From: Methanothrix sp. | Lineage (GTDB): Archaea > Halobacteriota > Methanosarcinia > Methanotrichales > Methanotrichaceae | DNA: 64,000 nucleotides | Assembly (NCBI GenBank): GCA_029907715.1 | Contig: JARYLI010000006.1 | Span: forward strand, 52,651-116,650 | Direction: 5' to 3' | In this document: positions 8,192 through 16,203 of the stretch, piece by piece | Layout: each line of letters starts with the position of its first letter | How positions within the stretch are numbered: the stretch's first letter is position 1 | Notes under the pieces: model-generated | The model's input: only the letters and a program-made list of their open reading frames with translations | Database searches by the model: none | What the model was told of the DNA's origin: nothing | Made by a program: the position numbers and the translations under genes

Positions 8192-9420
8192 ACAGCATGC
8201 AGGCGATAATACTGGCTGCAGGCGAGGGCTCCAGGATGAGGCCCCTGACAGCGAACAGGCCGAAGGTCATGCTTCCTGTGGGTGGAGCCCCGCTGCTTGA
8301 GGAGCTCGTAGTCAGATGCAGAGATGCTGGGATAAACAGGTTTGTCTTCGTTGTGGGCTATCGCAGAGATGTTATAACATCCTACTTCAGGGACGGCAGC
8401 GATTTCGATGTGGAGATCAGCTATGCAGTACAGGAGAAACAGCTGGGCACAGGCCATGCGCTGATGGTCGCCCAGGACCTCTCGGATGAGAGGTTCTTCG
8501 TCATAAACGGGGATGTGCTTCCTGACGTCGAGGCGCTCAGGCACATGATGTCGATGGAGGATCTGAGTGTTGCGACACATCGTGTCGTTGAGGCGAGCCG
8601 TTATGGCGTGTTTCTGCTGAAAGATGGGCTCGTTGAGGGGGTCATAGAGAAGAGCCCGTCGCCGCCATCTGACATGGCAAACGCTGGCGTATACCTGCTT
8701 GACAGGGATATCTTCGAGCTCATGGATGAGGTGCCTGTCTCGATCAGGGGCGAGTATGAGCTCACCGATGGAATAAACGCTCTTGCAGCTGCTGGGAGAA
8801 GAATATGGGCTGTCGAGCTCAGCGAGTGGGTTGAGGTCGGCGTTCCGTGGGACATACTCACAGCCTCGAACGCTGTGCTCTCGAGAAAGAGCCCCGTCAT
8901 GGAGGGGGATGTGGAGAGCGGCGCCACGCTCAAGGGGAATGTTTCAATCGGCAGCGGCACCCTGGTGAGGGCTGGAGCATACATCGAGGGTCCCGTGTGG
9001 ATCGGCAGGAACTGCGATATAGGGCCGAACTGCTACATTCGCGCAGGATCCTGCATAGGGGACAGCGTGAGGGTTGGAAATGCCGTTGAGATAAAGAACT
9101 CGACAATCATGGACAACACCAAGATAGGCCACCTCTCCTACGTCGGGGACAGCGTCATCGGGTACGGCTGCAACCTGGGCGCCGGCACAATCGTATCAAA
9201 CCTCAGGCATGATAACAGAAACATCCGCTCTTACGTCAAGGGCGTGCTTGTGGACACGGGCAGGAGAAAGCTTGGCGTGATAATGGGGGACGGCGTTAAG
9301 ACAGGAGTGCACACGTGCATCTACCCGGGAACCGTTATAGAGCCCGGCTACCTCTCCAGGCCAGGCGAGGCTCTCAGAGGATACGTGAAATCCATGCTGC
9401 AGAGCACGTCCGTGGGCTGA
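8188..9420 (+). CDS. Bifunctional sugar-1-phosphate nucleotidylyltransferase/acetyltransferase
   Basis: A 410-residue GlmU-like enzyme. The N-terminal nucleotidyltransferase domain starts with the signature LAAGEGSRMRPLTANRPK, and the C-terminal part from about residue 245 has the left-handed beta-helix hexapeptide pattern (repeated I/V-G-x-x-x-x units such as IGRNCDIGPN). Archaeal members make UDP-N-acetylglucosamine or dTDP-/UDP-sugars, used for glycoprotein and lipid decoration. The sugar specificity is not decided by what I can see. ATG 8188 has GGGAGAGG upstream; ATG 8197 is an alternative start. Confidence 0.9.
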   Translation: MNSMQAIILAAGEGSRMRPLTANRPKVMLPVGGAPLLEELVVRCRDAGINRFVFVVGYRRDVITSYFRDGSDFDVEISYAVQEKQLGTGHALMVAQDLSDERFFVINGDVLPDVEALRHMMSMEDLSVATHRVVEASRYGVFLLKDGLVEGVIEKSPSPPSDMANAGVYLLDRDIFELMDEVPVSIRGEYELTDGINALAAAGRRIWAVELSEWVEVGVPWDILTASNAVLSRKSPVMEGDVESGATLKGNVSIGSGTLVRAGAYIEGPVWIGRNCDIGPNCYIRAGSCIGDSVRVGNAVEIKNSTIMDNTKIGHLSYVGDSVIGYGCNLGAGTIVSNLRHDNRNIRSYVKGVLVDTGRRKLGVIMGDGVKTGVHTCIYPGTVIEPGYLSRPGEALRGYVKSMLQSTSVG

Positions 9421-9539
9421 GCGATCTCCCTGCAGGCCCGAACTGCAATGCATATCCAGCGTGCCCGCTTTACAGAATTTTTATGTGATCTCGTGTTCAA
9501 CTATCTTCTCGAATCGCTGAGACCTGACGCGTCAAGCCT

Positions 9540-9642
9540 GCAGTATTCACGAACGCTCTTTCTGGTGACCGAATGGTCATGAGCTCCGCCAGCCTGGAAG
9601 CGTTAAGGCGTCTGCGGTATTCACGAACGCTCTTTCTGATGA
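9540..9642 (+). repeat. Direct repeat of about 29 bp, 73 bp apart
   Basis: The motif GTATTCACGAACGCTCTTTC followed by TGRTGACC occurs at about 9542 and again at about 9615. The second occurrence leads into a degenerate family B element. The duplication includes the end of that element plus the adjacent flank, as would follow a slipped or abortive transposition. Confidence 0.6.
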
Positions 9643-9743
9643 CCTGCACTGAGAGCCACTGGTCCAGCCATGCGTTCCTGGCGAATGGATGGGTGCTTCC
9701 AGCAACCTGCCGCTGTGAACTTCAGGGGCACACAAGAGCAAGC
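9624..9743 (+). mobile_element. Family B MITE-like element, degenerate copy
   Basis: About 120 bp beginning CGCTCTTTCTGATGACC and ending CACAAGAGCA. Block matches to the intact 124-bp family (for example at 10341-10464) include the CTGATGAC, CTGGTCCAGCCATGCG, GGCGAATG, TTCCAGCAACC and ACTTCAGG regions. No clear target duplication remains, so it is an old copy. Confidence 0.6.
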
Positions 9744-9821
9744 ACTGCATGCATGTTTCATGCACACAACCAGAGATCGATCCGGCTGGTTGCAGCAGTG
9801 CGGCAGGCTTGATCGACAAAC

Positions 9822-9829
9822 CTTATATT
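9822..9829 (+). promoter_or_regulatory. TATA box for winged-helix gene
   Basis: CTTATATTC about 70 bases before ATG 9896; the leader would contain the GGAGAGGTG ribosome site. Confidence 0.45.
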
Positions 9830-9895
9830 CTTCAAGGAAAAACAATTTTGTCAGAGGGCAGCAAAATCTTTGCTGGTTGGAGAGGTGCACTCAAC

Positions 9896-10147
9896 ATGCC
9901 GTCCAGACGGAGCAGAGCGCAGATCATGTCAGATATACTGGAGATATGCATCGATGGGGCCAACAAGACGAAGATAGTTTACAATGCGAACCTGAACTTC
10001 AAGATGCTGAACTCCTACCTTGATGCGCTCACAAAAAAAGGCCTTCTTCACGTCAGGAAGGATCACGGCAACGAGTATGTGACCACAGAAGAGGGCATCA
10101 GAATGCTTGAGACGTGCAGGAGCATAGATCTCGAGCTCGGTCAGTAA
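9896..10147 (+). CDS. Small archaeal winged-helix DNA-binding protein
   Basis: An 83-residue protein with the pattern of archaeal single-domain winged-helix regulators: a basic N-terminus (PSRRSRAQI), a helix-turn-helix with NKTKIVYNANLNFKMLNSYL, and a wing followed by VTTEEGIRML. It is likely a transcription regulator acting as a dimer; targets are unknown. I chose ATG 9896 because GGAGAGGTG lies 7 bases upstream and the domain begins directly after it. It stands alone, with mobile repeats on both sides. Confidence 0.8.
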   Translation: MPSRRSRAQIMSDILEICIDGANKTKIVYNANLNFKMLNSYLDALTKKGLLHVRKDHGNEYVTTEEGIRMLETCRSIDLELGQ

Positions 10148-10198
10148 GAATTGCTCTCATCTTCTGATTCCTGTTCTGCTCATCCCATGCATCTTTGT

Positions 10199-10296
10199 CG
10201 CTCTTCCGCTTTGAACATGTGTCTGCTGAACGCCCTCATACGTTCGTCAGATGGCTGAACCAGTGCTCCCGCGGAGCAAGTCCACATCCGAGAGCG
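10199..10296 (-). mobile_element. Family B MITE-like element, very degenerate inverted copy
   Basis: About 98 bp running from CGCTCTTCCG to CGAGAGCG. In reverse orientation it keeps recognisable family blocks (GCTGAACGCCCTCATACGTTCG, close to GCTGAATGCACTCATTCG of an intact copy, and ACCAGTGCTCCCGCGGAGCAAG). It is shorter than 124 bp and so contains deletions. Confidence 0.45.
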
Positions 10297-10340
10297 TCTG
10301 GAGGCACGCACTTGATGTGTGGAAGGCACATAACAAGGGC

Positions 10341-10464
10341 CGCTCTTATCCATCTGATAACTTGCCCGAAGAGGCACCAGTCAAGCTATGCGCCAATGGC
10401 GAGCGAATGAGTGCATTCAGCAACCGGCCTGCATATCCTTCAAGTTGCTGAATACATAAGAGCA
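10341..10464 (+). mobile_element. Family B MITE-like element, intact copy with 8-bp duplication
   Basis: A 124-bp element with ends CGCTCTTAT and ATAAGAGCA (one mismatch to the perfect inverse). The flanks carry a perfect 8-bp direct repeat ACAAGGGC at 10333-10340 and 10465-10472. This defines element borders and target-site duplication for the whole family. It is non-coding and lies between the winged-helix gene and the convergent flavoprotein gene. Confidence 0.88.
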
Positions 10465-10477
10465 ACAAGGGCTGCAT

Positions 10478-11866
10478 TTAGCCGTCATGCAGGTTCCCGA
10501 AGGCTCTCGCCACAACCTCGCTTATCGCCGGGTGGATAACCTGCGATCTTGCCATCGGCGTTACATCCTGATTCTCGGCGTTCATCAGATACGTGACCTG
10601 CTGCACAAGCTCCGGTGCAGAGGATCCTATGACGTGGAATCCCAGGATCCGCCCGCTTCTGGCATCGACTATCGCCTTGGCCATGCCGTCCTCATCCATC
10701 GCATAACCCATGGCTGTCTGTTTGTAGTAAGCACGCCCGACGAGGATATCGTACCCGTTGGCCCTCGCCTGCTCCTCTGTCATTCCGACGCCCGCGATCT
10801 GGGGATATGTGAAGATAGCATGCGGCACTGCATGGTAATCCACCTTTACCTTCTCCTTTTCTCCTCTGGCAGCATTGATGAGGTTGTGGGCCACGATCGA
10901 TGCCTCGTAGTTCGCGGTGTGCCTGAACATGTGCTTTCCAGTGATGTCTCCGAGGGCCCATATGCCGGGAGCTGTGGTCTCCAGGTGCTCATTCACCCTG
11001 ACCCAGCCGGCCCTGTCAATCTCCACTCCGCTCTTTTCCGGCTGCAGCATGTCGGTGTTCGGACGCCTGCCGGCTGCCAGGAGTATCTCATCACCCACAA
11101 AGCTCACTGTCTCACCCCTGGATCTATCGATCGCTGTCACGACCTTCTTCCCGCCCTCCAGATCCACACGTATCGCCTCCATGTTCGTGTGGATTCGCAT
11201 GTGTTTGGATAACGCCCTCAGCGCCATATCCGATATCTCGTGATCCTCTGATTTGAGAAGCCGGGGGTTCCGCCCCACTATCGTGACATCAGAGCCCATC
11301 GCGGAGAAGAAGTGCCCGAACTCGCATGCGATGTATCCCCCTCCCAGGATGATCAGGCTTTCAGGGGGTTTCGCTAATGAGAAGACGGAGACGTTATCCA
11401 GATATCCCGCCTCGCCAAGACCTGCCACAGGAGGAACAAGCGTTCTGGCGCCGGCTGCGATGACGATCCAGGGAGCTGTTATCTCCTCCTCACCTACCCT
11501 GATGAGATGATCACCGACAAAAACACCTGTGCTGCGGTACCAGCGGAGCTGCTCCTCCTCCCCGATCGCCTTCTCCATCTCCCCACGCTCGGTCTCGATC
11601 AGATCCCTCATTCTTCTCATTATGAATCCGAAATCTATCGAGTCGACGTGTGCCTTTATGCCGAGCCTGCTGCCATCCTCCACCATCCTTACGATATCAG
11701 CCGGATGTATCAGCATCTTCGAGGGGATGCATCCGGTGTTGAGGCATGTTCCGCCAAGAGGGCCGTGCTCGATGAGAGCCACCCTGAGCCCCTCAAAGAG
11801 AGCCCTCTGCGCAACTATGAGCCCGGCTCCGGATCCGATCACTATTACATCGTAATTGTCATCCAT
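10478..11866 (-). CDS. Dihydrolipoamide dehydrogenase-like flavoprotein disulfide reductase
   Basis: A 462-residue class I pyridine nucleotide-disulfide oxidoreductase. It has the N-terminal FAD loop (GSGAGLIVAQRA), the redox-active disulfide in GGTCLNTGCIPSK, the NAD(P)H-binding loop GGGYIACEFG near residue 175, the second FAD motif GIWALGDITG and the C-terminal dimerisation domain with VIHPAISEVV supplying the active-site His-Glu pair. It may be lipoamide dehydrogenase-like or mercuric reductase-like. No 2-oxoacid dehydrogenase genes are nearby, so the substrate is open. It appears monocistronic. Confidence 0.88.
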   Translation of the reverse strand: MDDNYDVIVIGSGAGLIVAQRALFEGLRVALIEHGPLGGTCLNTGCIPSKMLIHPADIVRMVEDGSRLGIKAHVDSIDFGFIMRRMRDLIETERGEMEKAIGEEEQLRWYRSTGVFVGDHLIRVGEEEITAPWIVIAAGARTLVPPVAGLGEAGYLDNVSVFSLAKPPESLIILGGGYIACEFGHFFSAMGSDVTIVGRNPRLLKSEDHEISDMALRALSKHMRIHTNMEAIRVDLEGGKKVVTAIDRSRGETVSFVGDEILLAAGRRPNTDMLQPEKSGVEIDRAGWVRVNEHLETTAPGIWALGDITGKHMFRHTANYEASIVAHNLINAARGEKEKVKVDYHAVPHAIFTYPQIAGVGMTEEQARANGYDILVGRAYYKQTAMGYAMDEDGMAKAIVDARSGRILGFHVIGSSAPELVQQVTYLMNAENQDVTPMARSQVIHPAISEVVARAFGNLHDG

Positions 11867-12049
11867 AAAGCACCTTCCTGCAGAGGCATGCTGCGAGGCG
11901 CAGGCCGCATGCCAGCATAATTGAACTCAGACGGATGTTATTCGGGCACGCGCTGAATCATTCCTGCAATCCATGCCAGCCGGCTATCGCACTCTGTGAT
12001 GCAGGATCTCACAGCTGAGATGGTGCGCGCCCGGAACTCAGCATTTTGC

Positions 12050-12193
12050 TCAGCTCAGATACTTCTCCGGATCCTTATCGAACGCTTTTTTGCAGCCGGG
12101 AGAGCAGAAGTAGTACCTTCTGCCTCTGTACTCGCTCACAAACTTCGCGGTCCCCTCGTCGACCTCCATCTTGCACACAGGATCTATTGCCAT
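12050..12193 (-). CDS. YHS domain metal-binding protein, 47 residues
   Basis: A short gene 15 bases after copA on the same strand, starting at ATG 12193 with GAGAGG as ribosome site 7 bases upstream. The protein consists only of a YHS domain: DPVCKMEV at the start and YYFCSPGCKKAFDKDP in the second half, with three cysteines positioned to bind a metal ion. Such domains often accompany copper ATPases, sometimes fused to them. A role as a copper chaperone or sensor for CopA is inference from the linkage. Confidence 0.87.
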   Translation of the reverse strand: MAIDPVCKMEVDEGTAKFVSEYRGRRYYFCSPGCKKAFDKDPEKYLS

Positions 12194-12208
12194 CTTGAAA
12201 CCTCTCAA

Positions 12209-14617
12209 TTATTTTTGCACATCTGGTATATACCTTTTGAGCATCAGCGACAGGGACACGACGGTGACTGATGAGAGGGCCATCGCGAGACCTGCCAGCT
12301 CCGGCCTGAACACCATACCAAATCCAGGGTAGAGAGCTCCTGCTGCAACTGGTATCAGAGCTGTGTTGTAAGCGAACGCCCAGAATATGTTCTGCTTTAT
12401 CCTCGACATCACCTTTCTGCTCAGCTGTATTCCTCTCACAACATCCATGAGATCATCTCTTATGAGAACGATCTCTCCGGCCTCTATGGCGACATCTGTT
12501 CCCGAGCCGATCGCTATCCCCAGGTCGGCCTGTGCGAGGGCTGGCGCGTCGTTTATGCCATCACCGACGAATGCGACCGTCCTGCCCGCCTCCTGGAGCT
12601 TTCTGACCTCAGATGCCTTGTCCTGTGGCAGAACCTCCGCGTGAACCTCCTCGATCCCGATCTGCTCTGCCACAGACCTGGCGGAGCGTATGTTGTCCCC
12701 AGTTATCATAACAACATCAAGCCCCATCCCCTTCAGCTTCTGCACAGCGGCTTTCGCTGAGTCCTTGATGGCATCGGATATCGCGAAAGCTCCTGCTGCA
12801 GCGCCGGAGACAGAGACGAAGAGCACCGTCTGCCCCAGCTCCTCAAGAGCGCTAGCTCTCTCCAGCATATCATCAGGTATCCTGGTTCCGCGCTCCGAGA
12901 TGAAGGATCTGTTCCCCACAGCAACCTCCACGCCATCCACAACGCCAACAACACCCATGCCAGGGAATGCGTAGAAGTCCTTTGTCTCTGGGATATCGAT
13001 CCCCTTTGAGATCGCCATGCGCACGATCGCCTCGCCGAGGGGGTGCTCGGATCTGCTCTCGATGCCTGCCGCCAGCCTGAGCATCCGCTCATCACCCACG
13101 ATCTCGGTGACCTCAGGCCTCCCCACTGTGAGCGTCCCTGTCTTATCGAATATCACTGTGGTGAGTTTGTCTGAGGCCTCAAGTGCCTCTCCGCTCTTGA
13201 TGAGTATTCCGAGCTCCGCACCTCTTCCTATCCCGACGGTCACTGCGGTTGGTGTGGCAAGGCCGAGCGCGCACGGGCATGCCACAACGAGGACAGAGAT
13301 CATCGAGGAGATTGCGAACATGAGGATCCTGTCCTCAGGCAGATAAGATCTCCCGAAAAAGTACCATGCCAGGAATGAGAGCATTGCGATTGAGAGGACG
13401 ATGGGAATGAACACGCTCACCACCCTGTCTGCAAGCCTCTGAATCTCCGGCCTCGATCCCTGCGCTTTATCGACGAGATCGATTATCTGCGCCAGGAATG
13501 TCTCCCTTCCGACGCGCATGGCGCGCATCTTCAGAGCAGCGTTTTTGTTCAGCGTGCCTCCGATCACCTGTGACCCTGGCTTTTTCAAAACAGGAACCGG
13601 CTCTCCTGATATCATTGACTCGTCCACATACCCTTCTCCCTCGATTATCTCGCCATCTGCCGGGACCCTCTCACCGGGCCTTATCAGGATGATATCTCCC
13701 GGCTTCACCATCTCCGCCGGTATCTCCTTCTCACTGCCATCAACGATAAGTGTCGCAGTTCTCGGCTGGAGTGCGACGAGCTTCTTGATCGCGTCTGAGG
13801 TCCTCCACTTCGCTCTGGTCTCCAGATACCTGCCCAGGTTGAGGAAGGATGCCAGCATCACCGCGGTCTCATAGAAGATGAAATCGTGTGACAGAATGCG
13901 GAATGTGCTCAGGACGCTGGAAACGAACGCCACGCCGGTGCCCATTGAGTACATCACATCCATGTTCAGGTTTCTGTTCCTGAGCGCCCTGTGAGCAGCT
14001 CTGAATATACCGCTGCTCACATACACAAATGCAGGGGTCGCCACACACATCATCACTATGCTCATGGTGTGTGTCATCGGTGCCAGATACATGAGCGCCA
14101 TGAGGAGAGCGCTCGCCCCGAATCCCACGATTATCTTCCGCATCCTCTCCCTGAGATCCCTGGCCCTGATCTCGGCCTCGAGGCTCTCGGACTCCTCGCC
14201 AACCACGCCCAGGTACTGATATCCGGCGTCCTCCACCGCCCTCCTGATATCATCCAGGCTGACGACTTTGGGATTGTAGGTGACATACGCCTTCTCTGTG
14301 CTCAGGTTCACAGTGACATCGGAGACGCCATCAATCTCGCGAATAGCATCTGCGACCGTTGATTCGCATGTGGCGCATACCATCCCTCCCACCTTCACGG
14401 TCGCTCTTTCGTTGATAACATCATACCCCGCGTCCCTGATCGCACCCTCCAGCTCCGAGAGCTTCAGCCTGGTTGGATCGTACTCCACCTGAGCTGTCTC
14501 GCTCCCCAGATTCACGCTGGCGCTCTCGACTCCCTTCTCCCTCAGAGCGCTCTCTATCGTAGATGCGCATGTGGCGCATGTCATTCCGGAGATCCTGATC
14601 TCGGCCCTTTTCCTCAT
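12209..14617 (-). CDS. copA: Cu(+)-exporting P1B-type ATPase CopA
   Basis: An 802-residue heavy-metal ATPase. Two N-terminal metal-binding domains carry GMTCATC (near residue 12) and GMVCATC (near residue 80). The transport site CPCALGLATP marks it as P1B-1, selective for Cu+ or Ag+. The catalytic core shows DKTGTLT (phosphorylated Asp), SEHPLG and GDGINDAPALAQAD. It exports copper from the cytoplasm. It overlaps the SHOCT gene upstream (ATGA) and is followed by the YHS gene, so the three form an operon. Confidence 0.95.
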   Translation of the reverse strand: MRKRAEIRISGMTCATCASTIESALREKGVESASVNLGSETAQVEYDPTRLKLSELEGAIRDAGYDVINERATVKVGGMVCATCESTVADAIREIDGVSDVTVNLSTEKAYVTYNPKVVSLDDIRRAVEDAGYQYLGVVGEESESLEAEIRARDLRERMRKIIVGFGASALLMALMYLAPMTHTMSIVMMCVATPAFVYVSSGIFRAAHRALRNRNLNMDVMYSMGTGVAFVSSVLSTFRILSHDFIFYETAVMLASFLNLGRYLETRAKWRTSDAIKKLVALQPRTATLIVDGSEKEIPAEMVKPGDIILIRPGERVPADGEIIEGEGYVDESMISGEPVPVLKKPGSQVIGGTLNKNAALKMRAMRVGRETFLAQIIDLVDKAQGSRPEIQRLADRVVSVFIPIVLSIAMLSFLAWYFFGRSYLPEDRILMFAISSMISVLVVACPCALGLATPTAVTVGIGRGAELGILIKSGEALEASDKLTTVIFDKTGTLTVGRPEVTEIVGDERMLRLAAGIESRSEHPLGEAIVRMAISKGIDIPETKDFYAFPGMGVVGVVDGVEVAVGNRSFISERGTRIPDDMLERASALEELGQTVLFVSVSGAAAGAFAISDAIKDSAKAAVQKLKGMGLDVVMITGDNIRSARSVAEQIGIEEVHAEVLPQDKASEVRKLQEAGRTVAFVGDGINDAPALAQADLGIAIGSGTDVAIEAGEIVLIRDDLMDVVRGIQLSRKVMSRIKQNIFWAFAYNTALIPVAAGALYPGFGMVFRPELAGLAMALSSVTVVSLSLMLKRYIPDVQK

Positions 14618-14958
14618 TCTCTTCCCCGTCTTAGATCCTCTTTCATCCTGAGGTACTCATCCCTCGTCAGCTCGCCTCTCGCATATCTCTCATCCAGGAT
14701 CGACTCTGCGTTCCTGATCGAACCTCCCATCTCCTCCCTCTTCAACAGGTAAATTAGGAGAAACAGCATGCCGATCCATGGAAGCACGACGAGGACCGCC
14801 CAGAGCAGGCCGTTCATACCCCTGGCTTCAGCATCTTTGTAGACAAGATACGCTATGACCAGAAAGACCAGCCAGTATCCGAGCATCCATATGAAGGGGA
14901 ACAAGCCCCATGCGCCCCACCACATGGGCCCCCAGTCCATCATGTGGTATGATATCAT
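14614..14958 (-). CDS. Small membrane protein with C-terminal SHOCT domain
   Basis: A 114-residue protein with a methionine- and tryptophan-rich start, two membrane segments (about residues 20-41 and 50-72) and a C-terminal short helical SHOCT motif (ILDERYARGELTRDEYLRMK). SHOCT domains are thought to aid oligomerisation. Its stop overlaps the copA start by four bases, which suggests coupled translation and a role near the copper pump. The Met-rich N-terminus (MMDWGPMWWG) could contact copper, but that is speculation. Confidence 0.82.
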   Translation of the reverse strand: MISYHMMDWGPMWWGAWGLFPFIWMLGYWLVFLVIAYLVYKDAEARGMNGLLWAVLVVLPWIGMLFLLIYLLKREEMGGSIRNAESILDERYARGELTRDEYLRMKEDLRRGRE

Positions 14959-15018
14959 GATGCCCCTCTCATGGAGCTAAATCAGCGCCCTCTGGCGATA
15001 CAGTGCTGTAGAGCGCAA

Positions 15019-15507
15019 TCACATGAACCTCTCGAACCTTTCCCGCGAGGCCTTGCATATCGGGCATACCTCTGGAGGTTCATCTCTGGCGCAGAGATAG
15101 CCGCAGACCCTGCACCTCCAGACAGGCTTTGAGAGCCCTGTGATCTTTGCCTCACCGGTCTGTTTCTCAGGGGCTGGCTTTGATCCACGCCTCTCCGGCA
15201 CCGGCCTCAGCTCATCCTCGCCCTTCGCGACACGCTCGGAGACGTAAAGAGCGCAGTAGCACGCCCCGTAGTCCGCGAGATCCTGATCCCTGTAATCGCA
15301 TGGACAGATTATGTCCAGATCCTCCTCTCTGACACCTGAGGGAAGCCTGCAGGGGCATGCCATGTATCCGAAGCGCTCCTCATTAGTCAGCAGTCCGCGG
15401 ACGATCCCCATGACGAATGATCTGTCAGGGTTGAGATGGTATCCTGCAGATTCGGCATCCTCTTTGAGCTTCTGGTAGAGCCGCTCCACATCCTCATCGC
15501 TCACCAC
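15019..15507 (-). CDS. Ferredoxin-thioredoxin reductase catalytic subunit fused to rubredoxin-like domain
   Basis: A 162-residue two-domain protein. Residues 1-100 match the catalytic beta subunit of ferredoxin-thioredoxin reductase: CPCR, CPCDYRD and GACYCALYV hold the [4Fe-4S] cluster and the redox-active disulfide. After a linker, residues 128-162 form a rubrerythrin-type rubredoxin with CRVCGYLC and CPIC binding one iron. The enzyme would pass electrons from ferredoxin to thioredoxin or glutaredoxin disulfides. It starts directly at the end of the glutaredoxin-like gene, its likely partner. Confidence 0.9.
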   Translation of the reverse strand: MVSDEDVERLYQKLKEDAESAGYHLNPDRSFVMGIVRGLLTNEERFGYMACPCRLPSGVREEDLDIICPCDYRDQDLADYGACYCALYVSERVAKGEDELRPVPERRGSKPAPEKQTGEAKITGLSKPVWRCRVCGYLCARDEPPEVCPICKASRERFERFM

Positions 15508-15789
15508 TTACAATACCCCCAGGGCGCTCTTTATCTCCTTCTCCCTGTATCCGATGATCACCTTCCCGTTAGCAACGAGTGTGGGAAACGTGAGATCCGG
15601 ATTGAATCTCCTGAGCTCGTCGATCAGCCCTGCCCTTTCAGCGCCGCTCGTCAGATCCACATAAACATAATCGTAGCTCACGCCGAGCTTTGAGAGCAGA
15701 TCCTTTGTCTTCTTACACCACATGCATGTGCTCAGCGCATAAAGGGTCACAGCACCAGCATCCTGCCCATCGACATGTACCTTGCTCAT
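15508..15789 (-). CDS. Glutaredoxin-like thiol-disulfide protein
   Basis: A 93-residue protein with the thioredoxin fold signature: beta strand VTLYALST, active site CMWC, and the cis-proline loop LTFPTLVANG. It would accept reducing equivalents from the adjacent ferredoxin-thioredoxin reductase and reduce protein disulfides. I chose ATG 15789 because AGAGGT lies 6 bases upstream; an ATG six bases earlier overlaps that site. Its stop codon abuts the FTR start. It is the first gene of a leftward run that may extend through copA. Confidence 0.88.
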   Translation of the reverse strand: MSKVHVDGQDAGAVTLYALSTCMWCKKTKDLLSKLGVSYDYVYVDLTSGAERAGLIDELRRFNPDLTFPTLVANGKVIIGYREKEIKSALGVL

Positions 15790-15882
15790 TCGCATACCTC
15801 TGCTTGATCTGCATACAGCTCCAGCATGCACCAGGCCGGAGCCATGCGAGTGTGCATCTGGAAATGTGGCACATCCTGAGAC

Positions 15883-15900
15883 TTATATCAACTGTTGATA
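15883..15900 (-). promoter_or_regulatory. Promoter with overlapping 15-bp palindrome
   Basis: TATCAACTGTTGATA at 15886-15900 is a palindrome with a single unpaired centre base, and its inner half merges with the TATA box of the leftward glutaredoxin gene (GATATAAGT on the minus strand). A dimeric repressor bound here would block TBP/TFB. The expected transcription start is near 15860, some 70 bases before ATG 15789. Confidence 0.5.
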
Positions 15901-16079
15901 CCTGCTCGCATATAAATGCACTCCATCTGTCCTAAGAGCGAATAATGTCAATCTATCGCTTTACTCTGAATGGTTGTGGGCTTCATGCACTTCGCTACTT
16001 TCTGTCAGATCTTCCCGATCGTGTGGAGAAAGCAGTGGGGGTGCAGAATATGCCGTGGTGATGCAGCTCGAATGAATGG

Positions 16080-16100
16080 TTTTTATATTTCCTTATATCA
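16080..16100 (+). promoter_or_regulatory. Two A/T boxes upstream of acetolactate decarboxylase
   Basis: TTTTTATAT at 16080-16088 and CTTATATCA at 16092-16100. The first would start transcription near 16112-16117, right at the ATG of a 28-codon frame that overlaps the decarboxylase start. Confidence 0.45.
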
Positions 16101-16116
16101 GATATCCTGTGCAGCA

Positions 16117-16203
16117 ATGGGATCTGCTGCAGAAAACGAAAACGGTGCTGGAGCTGACGGCTTTTGCCCGGACCGGAGCTTCTGCGCCGGTGAGGTATTA
16201 TGA
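16117..16203 (+). CDS. Possible 28-residue upstream peptide
   Basis: A short frame beginning at ATG 16117 and ending in a TGA that overlaps the ATG of the acetolactate decarboxylase gene (ATGA). It encodes an acidic, glycine/alanine-rich peptide with two cysteines (FCPDRSFC). Its start coincides with the predicted transcription start, so it might be translated leaderlessly and couple translation to the enzyme gene. No family recognised. Confidence 0.3.
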   Translation: MGSAAENENGAGADGFCPDRSFCAGEVL

